DNA of 64,000 nucleotides, taken from assembly GCA_015680905.1 (NCBI GenBank), contig CM027382.1:9211501-9275500 (forward strand), written 5' to 3'. The notes under the pieces were generated by a model. That model searched no databases, had not been told where the DNA came from, and was given only the letters and a program-made list of their open reading frames with translations. The translations under genes and the position numbers were made by a program. Positions 12,300 to 23,900 of the stretch are shown here, one piece after another. The stretch is from Coptis chinensis (lineage: Eukaryota > Streptophyta > Magnoliopsida > Ranunculales > Ranunculaceae). The stretch's first letter is position 1, and each line of letters opens with the position of its first letter.

Positions 12300-15136
12300 G
12301 TTTGGGAAAATCCAATGGTTTCTTCCTAACTTTTCGCATATACAACTCGTACAAATCCTTGTAATTCTTCTTCTCACGTTCTAGTTCATCGCCCGTTTCT
12401 ATTAATGTCTCGTGGGTTGTCTTACGGACGATTCACGATTGTGCCATTTGCACGTGATCTTGGCCGAGCCGCTCGTTTAAATCTGTCATTCGCTTGTTAT
12501 TTTTCTCTATCTCTTTTTGCGCACGTTTAAGTTCCTGATCTTTAGTCGCCACGAGTGACTTCAATTCTATCACATCTGCTTTTAAGTGTTTGTGTTCCTC
12601 CATTATCTCACGGGCTTTCCCAAATTCTTCAGACGATCTCTCCTCCGCTTCTTCCGTCCTTTCGGTTAAGTTTTTTGTTTTCGTCTTTTTAACTCTCGAT
12701 GGTTCCGCTTTAACGCTTTGTTTGCCTCTTCCAATTTTTGGTTGAGTATCTTCACTTTCTCTATCTCTTCTAAGGCATTGACTTCATTCGAACGATATTT
12801 TTCTTAGCGACTTTTTTCATGAATTTCTTTGGCCCATTACTACCGCCGTTTTAACTGCGGCAAAAATATCGATTTCATCATCTTTCGGACATAAACACAA
12901 GTTTGCAATAACGATAAAAATAATACTATCATACCTGGTTTATACTATCGAAAATCATTGACATTGCTCTGTCATATTCTCCGATGTTCTCCGTGATTCT
13001 GGTCACATTTTTGATATTTTCGAGCCCTTCCATTGGCGTAATCCCGGGCGATCCGTTCACTTCGTCTTCCAAGCTTGAACATCTCTGCTTCATCTGATAT
13101 TTTCATCAGTTTAGTGTTGGACACAAATTTCTTTACCGTCCTAACGCAATAGTAAAAATCAACGGTCAACTTACTATTAACAGATTCTGTGGTTTTCCTC
13201 TATGAGTAGTATTACCCCTGACAGTACTTGCCAGTGGTTGTTGGATTCTTTGCTCCTGCATTTTGTTTTGCCGTTTGTTTTCTTTAACCAACTTTGTGTT
13301 CTTCGCTGCACTATCTTTTGTAAGTATCACTGTTTCGTTCTTTTCCTCGCCATTCTTTTCCTATATATACCAAACCAGAACGAGATATTACATTTCACCA
13401 CACTTTTACATATCTATGTTTTCTACGGTACATACCTTTTCCTCTTGATGTTGCGTATGTATTATATTTAAATGCGGGATGTTTGGTGCATTGTAGTCTC
13501 GCCCCTCGAGGCATCATACATTGTAACGTTGGTTGTCTCTCTTGGTCTCCGTTAAGCCCATTTTTTCTTGTGGCACATCTTCTTTTTGTACAATTCACTT
13601 TTTTGCTTGGCAAACTCAAGACTAGTTCTCATTTGTGTTAACTCCGTTCCATCTTCTTTTTCACTATCGCTATCGCTGCCAAATATTGCATTTCTGAGAC
13701 TCTTATTCTTCTTCGCCATTTCACTATGTGTTTCCATGGACCTATCGGGCCGTTGTTCGATACCCCCATAGTGTCGGAAATCAACAATATCATCAAAGTA
13801 GCTCAAATCTACCAATCTTTCGTCAGAGCATTCATGAAAGAAGAAACGAAGGTTGTTCTCTACTTCCTTGTCCAATTCAATATCTGGTAGTGTACTCGCG
13901 TTTTCTGTTAGACACAAAAATAACTCGTGTTAGTCATCAGTTTACTCGTAGTACAATTTTTCATACTTATGTTTTGGCTTACCTCGAAATTTGTTCGGCA
14001 CTCTAAACTCTGTCGGATTCCACTTCCCTCGCAAGCGGTACAGAAATCTATCCCATCCAGTGTATACTTTTGGGAACCCTTTAAAACTTCTGTTTGAATC
14101 CTTGAATTCAATTTCAAATTTTATGTACCCTTTCGTCAGTATGGCTTTCGGTCGTATCAATGCGAAGATTTCTTGAGCCCCAAACCTTCTGTTAAATTCA
14201 TTTTGTAAACGGTGCACTCTCGTAAAGATTAACCAGAACGATATTGGCAGTTGTCCCGGTGCAATTTGCCACCACTCCAGTAATTGCGCTATTTCTTTGC
14301 TCAACGGAATTGCATTCCTGCAATTTAATTGTGTGTAAGCCATTACTACTTCATCTTTTTCGACTTTCGTTTCAAATTCGTACACTTCATCCATCTCAAA
14401 TTTCTCGAGTCCTAGTATTTTCTGTATTTCCTTAAGCGACCATCGACGCGGTTCCAAATAGTCGCTGTATCTGGCCCCTTCTTTCCACCTCACCAAGTCT
14501 GCGATCGTCATCGAGTTTTCTTCTCGGGTATTTTTTCGCCCGTATAGTACGGTAGTTCTACCTGCAAAAAAAGAAAAACCCAAAAACGGGTCAGAAAGCA
14601 CAAAAACCGGGTTCACTGACCATATTAAAGCAGCGCAGGTATGGTGCCCCTTCTTTTTGGTGGCTAGACTAGATCGTGTTTGATTCACTTTTAAATTTTG
14701 GAACCGCCAGCACAACGCTTCTTCTTCCACATTCGTTTGTTTTCACTTCCAGAGCTTCCACATAATTATAAACGACACGATATCAACAAATCAAGGTTTA
14801 CACTGTTGCATCAAGCCATAAAAGCAACAGGTGGGAGAACCAACTTCGGCCAAGACTTCTGGCTGATCCACAATTGCTAGAACTCAGGATGAAGTAACAC
14901 GGTCAACGTTTTTCCGACTCCAAATTTCCTGGGCTGTTTCTTTCTCCTTGTGGTTCCTCATAATCTCTAGCATCACGAAGAGAAGCCTCAAAGTCAGTTG
15001 ACTCGATTGCAACAGGAAGAAGACTACCTAGATCATCTCTAGCTCCAAAGCCACCAGCTCGTACAACATCGTCAGATGTTATAGCGGCTTCCATCGTCAG
15101 ACACACACATACCTCAGTGCAAGCAGTAATGCACAC
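12300..15136 (-). pseudogene. Antisense gene of Gypsy-1 (multi-exon, gypsy-type cargo domain)
   Basis: On the minus strand, between pol and the 3' LTR, a chain of open segments reads 15136-14903, 14730-13942 (262 codons), 13917-13552 and 13169-12972. A Lys/Glu-rich coiled-coil-like stretch then continues to about 12300. The best conserved part starts near 14514 with MTIADLVRWKEGARYSDYL, then RRWSLKEIQKILGLEKFEMDE and EWWQIAPGQLPISFW. The last motif resembles the IAPGQL block of the putative gypsy-type transposon domain (PF04195). That assignment is an inference from pattern only. The first 67 residues recur in Gypsy-2 in the same relative position and orientation, so the ORF belongs to the family and is not a chance frame. 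Function unknown. Confidence 0.65.
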
Positions 15137-15492
15137 AAGAGCATATTGACCATAGATTTCCAGTGAATATGCGGAAAAAAAAAAAAAAAAAAAAAAGATG
15201 AGGAGAGAGGTTACCTGGAAGTAGAGGAGACAGAAGAAGAGGTTGATTATCAGATATAAGACCGTATGTATAAGTAAACAGCAAAAAAAGTACTAACCTT
15301 TTCTTCGTCTCACGCAACTTTTCTTCAGCGAGACTATCACGGCGACGCGATCTTGAAACTCACCGTAACAATGGTTTAAATCTTGTTGTGAACACTGGTG
15401 GTGTTTACTTTTGTTCTTTATCGTTTTCGATCTTTGGATCGTGACTTCTCTCTAAGCTTTGTGCTAAGCATGGATTTCTCTCTGTTCTCTGT

Positions 15493-15499
15493 TTATATA
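15493..15499 (-). promoter_or_regulatory. TATA box of the antisense gene in Gypsy-1
   Basis: TATATAA reads on the minus strand in the context CTATATAAACAGAG, about 360 bp upstream of the first open segment of the antisense gene. Gypsy-2 has an equivalent CCTATATAAGTG at 33774-33780 upstream of its copy. Confidence 0.55.
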
Positions 15500-16156
15500 G
15501 TCTTTCCTTTTTAACGATCTTGAGCTGGTCCCGTATTTCAGTCCATGTGTAATTCTATTAGCCAAACCGACTTCATGTGCAAGACTTGATGATAAGCATT
15601 ATCCAATCCGGATTTAATTTTGGAGTCCTAGTTTCTGTGGTATTTTCACGTGCACATCTTCTCGTTATTTCGGACATATATCGAATTCCAATTATTTCGT
15701 CCACGGTAATTCACCGATTTATGTCCGTTCCGTCGGATAATTCGCGGATTTTTCTCCACAGTTTTCAACGGTCTAATCCTAGTATTGCTATTCACCGGGT
15801 ATGCGTCATCGACATCACTTTTCGCCTTTGTTACTGAAATCGTTTGTATGCGATTCGACACTCAATTTCTTTTTGATATTTTCGCCCGTATTTTATTTAT
15901 GTGCATATTTTATTCTATCTATGCGTTTTCGGCCGTTTTTTATTTAACTACGTCATTCGTCCGTGATATCGTTAATTTGACATTTTTTCATTTCCGCTAA
16001 TTCACGAATTTTTCCCGATTGTCCATTTTTCTTATCGTTTACGTTCACACGACACTTTGTTATACACTCCGCTTACTCTTTTATTAATTCACGTTTTCCG
16101 TGATTTATCTTTCTTCTTTGCCATGTGAATTTTGTTAACCGACAAAAGGGAAGTGA

Positions 16157-16629
16157 TGTTCGACCCCACCTACGTGGCAAACGTCCATTAGTAGGGGTCT
16201 ATATTTTATTCATTTAATCAGCGGGGCTAAAGCCTAATTCGCAATATCATGGATCAATGTAATGAGGCCATTAACTCATGTGTCTAAGGTGAACCTTAGC
16301 CACATGGCTTGCCACTAATATACGTTGATTTATGTCCAGATTCATTTCTTATCAAAGAGATAGTTATCAGTTGACAGTTATACTCTATCACAATTACTCA
16401 AGATACAAGATTACTTGAGCTACAAGGACTCTCTATTCTACCTCTATAAATATCAAACTATTTTTCATAAGGAACTACGTGGAAACTTGATCCCTAGAGA
16501 ATAGATCTTGGGTACGTAGGCAGCCATTATTTGGTTCAGTTTCATCTCCCCCAACATCAAATTCCTCTGTTTCTTAGTGTGTTCTTTACCATTGCTCTCA
16601 TTGTGTTGAAGCAGTTTACTACCGAAACA
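16157..16629 (+). repeat. 3' LTR of Gypsy-1
   Basis: 473 bp, TGTTCGACCCC to CCGAAACA, preceded by a polypurine tract (ACAAAAGGGAAGTGA) at about 16142-16156 and followed by the target duplication atcct. Confidence 0.93.
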
Positions 16630-16634
16630 ATCCT

Positions 16635-18729
16635 CATACGCTTTTTGAGTCTTATCATACACACGTTGGGATTGCTGATATGTTTGAGAATATGCCTCCT
16701 CTTTTTCTTGGCTATAATGATACACGGTAGTCCTTATCTCATCAAATATACAAATCTGGTTCTCATATCTTTCCCGAACCTCAGCCTGAAAATCCAAGAA
16801 AATACAATGTGACTACATATTATATATATAATGAATAAGATAAATAAAACAACTAATTCACCGTGGTATACTGATCAATCTTCAGCTCTAACTCATGGCA
16901 ACGAGCATGAGGCACCTTAGGAATGGAAATGTAAGTAGCCTCCCCATCAGGTCCACACACGGCAAACATCTGAGGATTACTGGCAGACACAGGAGCTGGA
17001 TGATATGCATTCAGAGGTTGTGAGTTGTAAACAGGCTGTGGCGGATGAGGAATACGTAGCTCATGTCTCATCCCTTCTAGGCCCACAAACTCGAAGTTGC
17101 TAGCCCGACCAATAGGGGGCAACAACGGACCCATGGAGATACGGTTCCACTATTTATAATACTGATCAGCAGTCTGCTCAACAACAAAAGAAGACGCATT
17201 TGGCCAAGGACCACAACTGGCATGAACTTTATAAACTTGAGTTCTACTCCACGACTTAGCATCACTAACATCTGGTATGGGAGCACATAGAACTCCATAA
17301 TGTCCAGTCATCTGTCTCGACAACATCCGCCGCCACGATTACCAAATATTCTGATCCGCGTCGGCAAAAACAACTTTGTGACGTGACAAAACACAAGCAT
17401 GCTGCACAACTGGATCATCAAAAGCAGTAGACAAACGCCAAGGTCTCCACTCAATAGATGACAATGATCTAATATCAATCTGAGCACGAGCCATACAGAC
17501 ATTATTTCTAATCTACCCCCTGCTACGAGTCAAGTGAGGCCCTGACCAACTAGCAAATCTAGGGCGAGTATCAGCAATCATGTCTATGTTAGGACAAAGA
17601 CAACGAAAGTATTCATAAAACCAAATCTCTAAAAGTCCTATGAATCCTGCAATCTGAGGACTTCTACTTCGAATGTCTGTGAAGATTTATCTAACGCTAA
17701 TATCAGTGTGGCATATACTGAGCTACCAAGGTAATAATCTCTCATATTATGCAAATCAGAAACATAAGCATAATATCCAAGTCGTACTGTAGAATGACCA
17801 TTTGGAAACAGAACATGCCCAATAAAAACCATAAAAAAAGCCCTAACATACACGCGCACCCTCACTACCAGGTAGAACAGTCAAAGCTAACTCCGCTCAT
17901 GTATCAGGATCCAAGAGGGGTTCCATATATGCAGTCTTAATATGAGATAGCTTAATACCAGAAAAATCATAAGCATCCGCATCCAAGCGAGGAAAAATCA
18001 CAAACATACTACAAATATTCTCATAATTTATATTAAAATGTATCGGTTGGCCTATACTGATACTCAACCCAGAAATCATGGTGAAGTCTAGTGGTGTGAA
18101 TCCTAACTCCGCACAAGGAAAATGAAATGTATGAGTTGTATTCCACCATCTTTCTACTAAAGCTATGACCATTGCCTAATCAGCCTTCTCATAATCTACA
18201 TCAACCAAAAGACTCAAAGGTGTACAAAGAATATTATCTCTAATATGTACAAACTCATCCAAACTCTTAATAACCTTCCACCACTCTCTAACACCAAGTA
18301 AAGCCGATATAACTCGGTAGTCAATAACTTGTTGATATTATGAAAAAAAAAAAATAATGCATATAAGATAAATAATTAATTGGTCCAACTTAACTAATTA
18401 ATACATAATATTCAAAATATTTAATCAAAACAATTAATTACCTGAGAATTAACCACAGCACTCGACACGTGTTTTGTATCACATGTAGAAAACACAACTT
18501 GCATATCAAGTGTTTCACCAGGATTAAATTGTCAATCGAAGTCGTTCAATTGATACTCAAGTACATAGGGATGTCTATCAGTCGGTCGCGACATCCTCGG
18601 CTTCTTCTCCCCACCGTCTTGTACTTCTTCGGGTTCTTCTACCTCTCCCCCATCGCCAATGTCATTTGTGTACTGCCAATACACATCATCATCATCGTCA
18701 TCACCGTCAAAATGTTGAAAATGATCCAT
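16635..18729 (-). pseudogene. Plant mobile domain (PMD) protein gene, 5' and central exons
   Basis: This is the cargo gene of the Harbinger-like element, read on the minus strand from an ATG at 18729. Exon 1 (18729-18442) encodes a short acidic N-terminus with an Asp run and has an in-frame stop at 18532-18534. The PMD core is in the next exon near 18330-17900, with LVERWWNTTHTFHF and GFTPLDFTMISGLSISIGQP. That matches the family pattern of ALVERW..ETHTFH followed by L.D.....GLP. More conserved-looking segments lie at 17865-17638, 17500-17080 and 17134-16853. A Gln- and Glu-rich coiled-coil tail begins at 16797 and is cut at 16635 by the gypsy insertion. Several stops are present. The molecular role of PMD proteins is not settled; host members (MAIN/MAIL1) act in silencing and meristem maintenance. 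Confidence 0.7.
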
Positions 18730-19144
18730 ATAAAATTTCAAGAGTTTAGGTAGGTTTTTGTTTTTTTTACTAAGGAGAGAGTTTATAATTGAGAGAAAAG
18801 TTAAAAGTGATTGAATCGTGCAGTTTTGGTCATCTTTATATAGATATAGCACGCGGTGTTGAGAACACCGCGTGGTTTTATAAAACCGCGTAGGCTTGGG
18901 CCTGTCACATTGGCTTTAGTGACGCGGTTTTGAGGGAAAACCGCGTCGGCTATATGGCGCAGTTTATCCAAAACCGCGTTATTTGATGTCGAAAATTTGA
19001 TGTTGCTCCTAAAGATGGTTGGTGTTTTTTTGGTTTGGTGTTTGGTTTGGTTAAAAAATTTGGTGTTTTTTTTTGTTTTACTCCTAAAGATGCTCTTAGG
19101 CCTTTAAATGTTGTATTGCACGAGTTCTAGACAAATTGTGTGGT

Positions 19145-19490
19145 GTCTTAGAGCAAGTCCAATGGGGGGGCTATATGGATTGCTAAAGGCAAATAGAGCA
19201 CCCAAACTACAAAAATGTCATTCCAATGAGACTGCTAAAAGGGTCTTAAATTTGGAAGGAGTCAAAAAACCAGCCAAAGTTAAGTCCTTCGCTAGCCGCT
19301 GTTATAAGAAGTTCGGGAGACGATCGGCATAGTTTTTGCCGTCTGTGTATTAAATTTCAACGGACGGCAGAAACTGTGTTGTCCATCCAAAAAAAATTCA
19401 ACTTAAATTACAAAATAATGGATGGATGGCATAAACTATGCCGTCCGTATCATTTAGCCCTTCAAAACAAAAAATGCGATTGGACTTCTT
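19145..19490. repeat. Possible MITE remnant (Harbinger-type end)
   Basis: A ttaGAGCAAGTCCAATGGGG end begins at 19146-19150, resembling many Tourist-like MITEs. A degenerate counterpart, ATTGGACTTCTTATGAGC, sits near 19470. The right end does not match well enough to define a target duplication. The interior contains inverted GCCGTCCG/CGGACGGC motifs. Confidence 0.35.
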
Positions 19491-19802
19491 ATGAGCTCTC
19501 TTTTCTTGTAAGGTCCTTTTTTCTTCCATGACCAAATACGAAGTACTTATGAAGTAGCAAAATATGAAATTACAGTCCAAAAATAGCAGACGAATTTATA
19601 GATACGAAATACTGTACCAGCATACTGCATGGGGGCTTAGGGTTATTGCAATTTGGGCTAACAAATGTGCCTCCTTAAGAAAGCTCCTGATAATCCAAGA
19701 CTTCCAAGTTCCAAGTAGAGATTATCTTGCCTTAATAGACTTTAATATAGTTAACTCAGGCCCTAGTCTGCGAACGAAAGAAATCTCTTTTTAAGTGTCT
19801 TA

Positions 19803-20246
19803 TGGCACTTTTGTTATTGTTCTCTCCCCTGTAAAATCAGCTGCTGTGTAATTCTGAGGTGCTGGTGAAGCTTTACTCTTAGTTCTGCAGCCAGGAACTC
19901 AGCTTGGACACAGACTGGAGGCCCTGAATGTGGCGGCGAATGCAGCTTCCAAAACCTTCCCTTCATCATTTTCCCACGAAAAAACTGGCAACTCCACCTA
20001 CTCCTTAAATATGGGTCCTGGTAAAAGAAGCATTCCTTGGATCTTACACCAGATTTCATTGACAAAGAAGCAGTTTGTTGATATAAAATGAGTTTGTCTA
20101 GTGAACACATCATCTCGTTCGGGATTATCTTCTTTCTTAAGAGCTAGCTTTTATAATGTTGTCCCACGCAATCTTAGTGGCTTTCCAGACTGCAAGAATG
20201 GAGTTTTGACTATTTGAGTACCCTCCATTATTCTGACCTGGTTTCT
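19803..20246 (-). other. Unidentified gene-like stretch next to Copia-2
   Basis: On the minus strand several frames stay open for 60-100 codons and have ordinary protein-like composition (VFTRQTHFISTNCFFVNEIW and LPVFSWENDEGKVLEAAFAA in one frame). They are broken by stops and no family was recognised. The stretch continues across the Copia-2 target duplication to 25682, so the Copia element may have inserted into an older gene or pseudogene. It could equally be a fragment of another transposon. Confidence 0.25.
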
Positions 20247-20251
20247 ATAAC

Positions 20252-20853
20252 TGTTGTGAATATAACACTGCGGAAACAACGTTACCCACTACAATAGATC
20301 AATCCTACACAAGGATCAATCCTTCTTACTAGACAAGACTTCAACACCCTCCAAGCAATATCCCAACACTTCTCAATATCAAATAACAAGCATATAAAGT
20401 AAAACAATTAATGTAAAAGAAGGACAAACCACAAGATGAGATATATCGTGGTTCGGCAATTTGCCTACTTCCACACTGCGAGTTCCAAGCTTTACTAGAT
20501 GTTCGGAGTAACAGATTACAAGTCTCTCAATCCACTTACAAAGAATGAACACTCAATTCACAAAGAATTGCTCTCTTATAATCTCTCTCTTTCTTGGTTT
20601 TGGAAAAGTTAGGTTTCTACAAAAAAAACCTATATTTATACTATTTCCAAAAACTTCCGAAAAGGGGCAAATTCGTGCTAAAATAACTCATGAGCGCGGG
20701 TCGCGCCCTCGACCAGGAAAAGTGGAGCGCAGGTCGCGCTTAAAACACTGGAGGTCAAAATCTCATGAGCGCGGGTCGCGCCTTGCCCAAGTGGAAACTG
20801 AGCGCAGGTCGCGCCCTTCATACCAGATAGAAAAAAATGGAGTTTTCTCTACA
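20252..20853 (-). repeat. 3' LTR of Copia-2
   Basis: 602 bp. It contains four copies of a GAGCGC(G/A)GGTCGCGC motif at about 20693, 20728, 20765 and 20800, spaced 35-36 bp apart, in an otherwise AT-rich LTR. Confidence 0.93.
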
Positions 20854-20973
20854 ATTCTCCACCTCGGTGAGGTTTTAACACATAAAACCAAGCCAAACAC
20901 ATCCAGCAAGAACACATCCATCCAGAAACTCGCAGTCCATCCGCCCCTAAAGGCCATGCCACAAAGGGCTCTA

Positions 20974-23900
20974 TCAAGCATGTAGGATTCGGAGCAAGTC
21001 CAAACAGTGTTGGAACTTAACTCCGGTGACAACCTTAGTCAGCATATCATCAGGATTGTCATAGGTGTCCACTTTCTCAAGTGCTACATCACCATCCTCA
21101 ACGACATCCCATATAAAGTGATAGCGGACATCAATATGCTTGGTCCGAGCATGATGAACCTGGTTTTTCGCCAAATGAATAGCACTCTGACTATCACAAT
21201 GCAAAGCAACATTGTTCTGCTCAATACCCATATCATCTAGAAGACCTCGAAACCATAATGCCTCTTTCACTGCCTCTGCCACTACTATATACTCTGCCTC
21301 AGTAGTAGATAGAGCAACTGTAGGCTGTAGCATAGACCTCCAACTAACCGGTGCACCATGCATCATAAACACATAACCAGTAGTCGATCGTCGTCTATCT
21401 AGATCACCTGCATAATATGAATCCACATATCCACTGACATAACAAGTGCCTCCACCATAAACCAATCCTATATCCAAGGTACCCTTCAAGTACCTTAATA
21501 CCCATTTCATTGCCTCCCAATGCTGCTTCCCAGGAATAGCTATATACATGCTTACAACACTAACTGCTTGTGAAATGTCTGGGCGTGTGCACACCATAGC
21601 ATACATCAAACTGCCCACTGCAGCATAAGGAACATGTTCCATATGCTTTTGATCCTCCACCGAACTAGGAGAGAACTTACGAAAGCCTAAAATGCCCAGC
21701 CAAAGGTGTAGAAACCGATTTTGCATTCTCCATACCAAAATCGCGAAAGTACTTTATGAAGGTATTTCTTTTGAGATACAACTATCTATCGATTTTGCCT
21801 ATCTCTATCAATCTCCATGCCCAGTATCTTCTTGGCTCCACCTAAGTCTTTAATCTCAAACTCAGAGCTAAGTTGAGATTTCAACTTGTCTATCTCCACC
21901 ATGCTTTTGGAAGCAATAAGCATGTCATCCACATAAAGCAGGAGATAGATGAAGTCATTACCACGAAGCCTACGAAAGTAAACACAACAATCATACTTAC
22001 TTTGGGTGTACTCATGTTGCATCATGAACGTGTCAAAGCACTTGTACCATTGCCTGGGCGATTGCTTTAACCCGTACAGTGACCGATTCAATTTGCATAC
22101 ATGATCTTCTTTCTCAACAACGACAAACCCTTCAGGTTGTTTCATATAGATCTTTTTTCCAAGTCCCCATGCAAGAAAGCAGTTTTCACATCAAGTTGCT
22201 CTAACTCCAAATTGAAGTGAGCAACTAAACTCAATAACACACGAATGGACGTATGTTTGACCACCGGGGAAAATACCTCATTGTAGTCGACTCCTTCCTT
22301 CTGTGAAAAACCCTTTGCTACCACTCTTGCCTTGTATCTAGTACTGTCGGACTCAGGAAGGACCTCTTTCTTTCTGAACACCCATTTACTACCGATAGTC
22401 CTTTTGCCCTTTGGCAATAAAACTAGGTCTCATGTGTGATTTTTATCAAGAGATTCCATCTATACTTGTATAGCTACCAACCAATCTCTGTAATGAGCAT
22501 CTCTAACAGCTTCCTTGAAGCTATCTGGCTCATCATCTTCGATATTCAGTGCATATACCACTAAATCCACCTGACCATAGTGTTTCACCGACTTCTTGTG
22601 CCCATCCTTGTGCACTTCTTTAACTTGTCTCTGTAGCCTAGGGTCAGCCACTACAAGTTGCGGATGCTCTTGCTCTTCTTCCTGTTGCTGTGTGGTTCCA
22701 TGATTTGGTACCTCATCATGATCTAACTAATCATCTACTACATCAGACAACTCAAGCTCAGTAACTTGAACTTCTATATACTCACCATTCTGCCCAGCTA
22801 CTTCCGGCTTACTGAAAGATAACACGGAAGTCTCATCAAAGATAACATCTCTGCTGACCAGGAACTTGTGGTCTTCTAGACACCACAATCTGTATCCCTT
22901 TATCCCATTTGCGAAGCCTAAGAATATGGCCTTCTTAGCTCTAGGATCTAGCTTGCTTTCCCTCACATGGTAGTAAGCTGTCGATCCAAACACTCGCAAA
23001 ATACTATAATCAGCTGGGTTACCTGACCACACCTTATAAGGTGTCCTGCAATCTATAGCTGGTACTGGTGACCTATTGTACAGGTAACACGCCATGGACA
23101 CTACATCTGCCTAATACTCTTTGCCTAAACTGGCATTAGACAACAAATATCTCGCTCTTTCAAGCAAGGTTCTATTCATCCTCTCTGCCATTCCATTCTG
23201 CTGTGGCATGCCCCTAACTGTCTAGTGTCTGGCAATTTCCTGTTGCGCACAGAACTCTTGGAAAGGTCCATAGGTATACTCAGTACCATTGTCACACCGT
23301 AATGTCTTTACCTTCCTATCTGTGCGATTCTCAACCCTTGCCTTCCACTTCTTAAATGTCTTAAACACTTCATCTTTCGATTTTATCATATACACCCACA
23401 CATAGCGAGTATGATCATCAATGAATGAGACATAATAGCGGTTACCTCCCTTGGAAACCACCCTGGAGGGTCCCCAAGCATCCGTATGCACATAGTTAAG
23501 GATGCCTGTTGTCGTGTACTTGCTTGACTTGAACTTGACTCTACACTGCTTCCCATAGACGCAATGCTCACAGAACCCCATACTTGGCTTCTTCAAATTC
23601 TTCAAGAACCCTCGCTTGCACAACTCAGACAAACCCTTTTCACTCATATGCCCTAAACGCATATGCCATATCTTAGTGCACTCAGAATCATTACTGCATG
23701 CACTCACTGCTACATCGCCTATCACCGTACTACCTATCAGAGTATACAAGGTTCCATGTTTTTTACCCTTCATAACAACTACAGAGCCATTAATAATATT
23801 TAGGCCTCCACCTTCGCCCACAAACTTGTGGCCTTTGGAATCCAAGGTACCAAGAGAAATAAGACTTTTCTTTAGCTCAGGAACATGTCTCACATTGGTT

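Larger units (their letters stand above)
4738..16629 (+). mobile_element. Ty3/gypsy LTR retrotransposon with antisense ORF (Gypsy-1)
   Basis: LTRs at 4738-5212 and 16157-16629 start TGTT(T)CGACCCC and end AAACA. A 5-bp target duplication, atcct, flanks the element (4733-4737 and 16630-16634). A primer-binding-site-like sequence follows the first LTR, and a purine tract (AAAAGGGAAGTGA) precedes the second. The order of gag, protease, RT, RNase H and integrase is that of Ty3/gypsy. The roughly 4.5 kb between pol and the 3' LTR holds an antisense gene, an arrangement known from the Tat/Retand lineage. The LTRs differ at roughly one base in twenty by eye, so the insertion is not very recent. All pol and gag frames are broken. 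Confidence 0.93.
4042..19095 (-). mobile_element. PIF/Harbinger-like DNA transposon carrying a PMD gene (interrupted by a gypsy element)
   Basis: The two ends are a perfect 16-bp inverted repeat, GAGCATCTTTAGGAGT, at 4042-4057 and 19080-19095, flanked by the 3-bp target duplication tta (4039-4041 and 19096-19098). A three-base TWA duplication and a GAGCATC-type end are usual for PIF/Harbinger/Tourist elements. Without the gypsy insertion the element is about 3.2 kb. Its ends are rich in TTGGTGTTTTT and in AAACCGCG/CGCGGTTT motifs on both sides (4220-4350 and 18845-18985). No transposase was found, so it is presumably mobilised in trans. Its only gene is a plant-mobile-domain gene on the minus strand. 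Confidence 0.75.

Noticed and set aside
4042-19095. Mutator-like assignment of the PMD element at 4-19 kb
   Set aside because: No 8-11-bp duplication flanks the 16-bp ends; only the 3-bp tta matches, which fits PIF/Harbinger.
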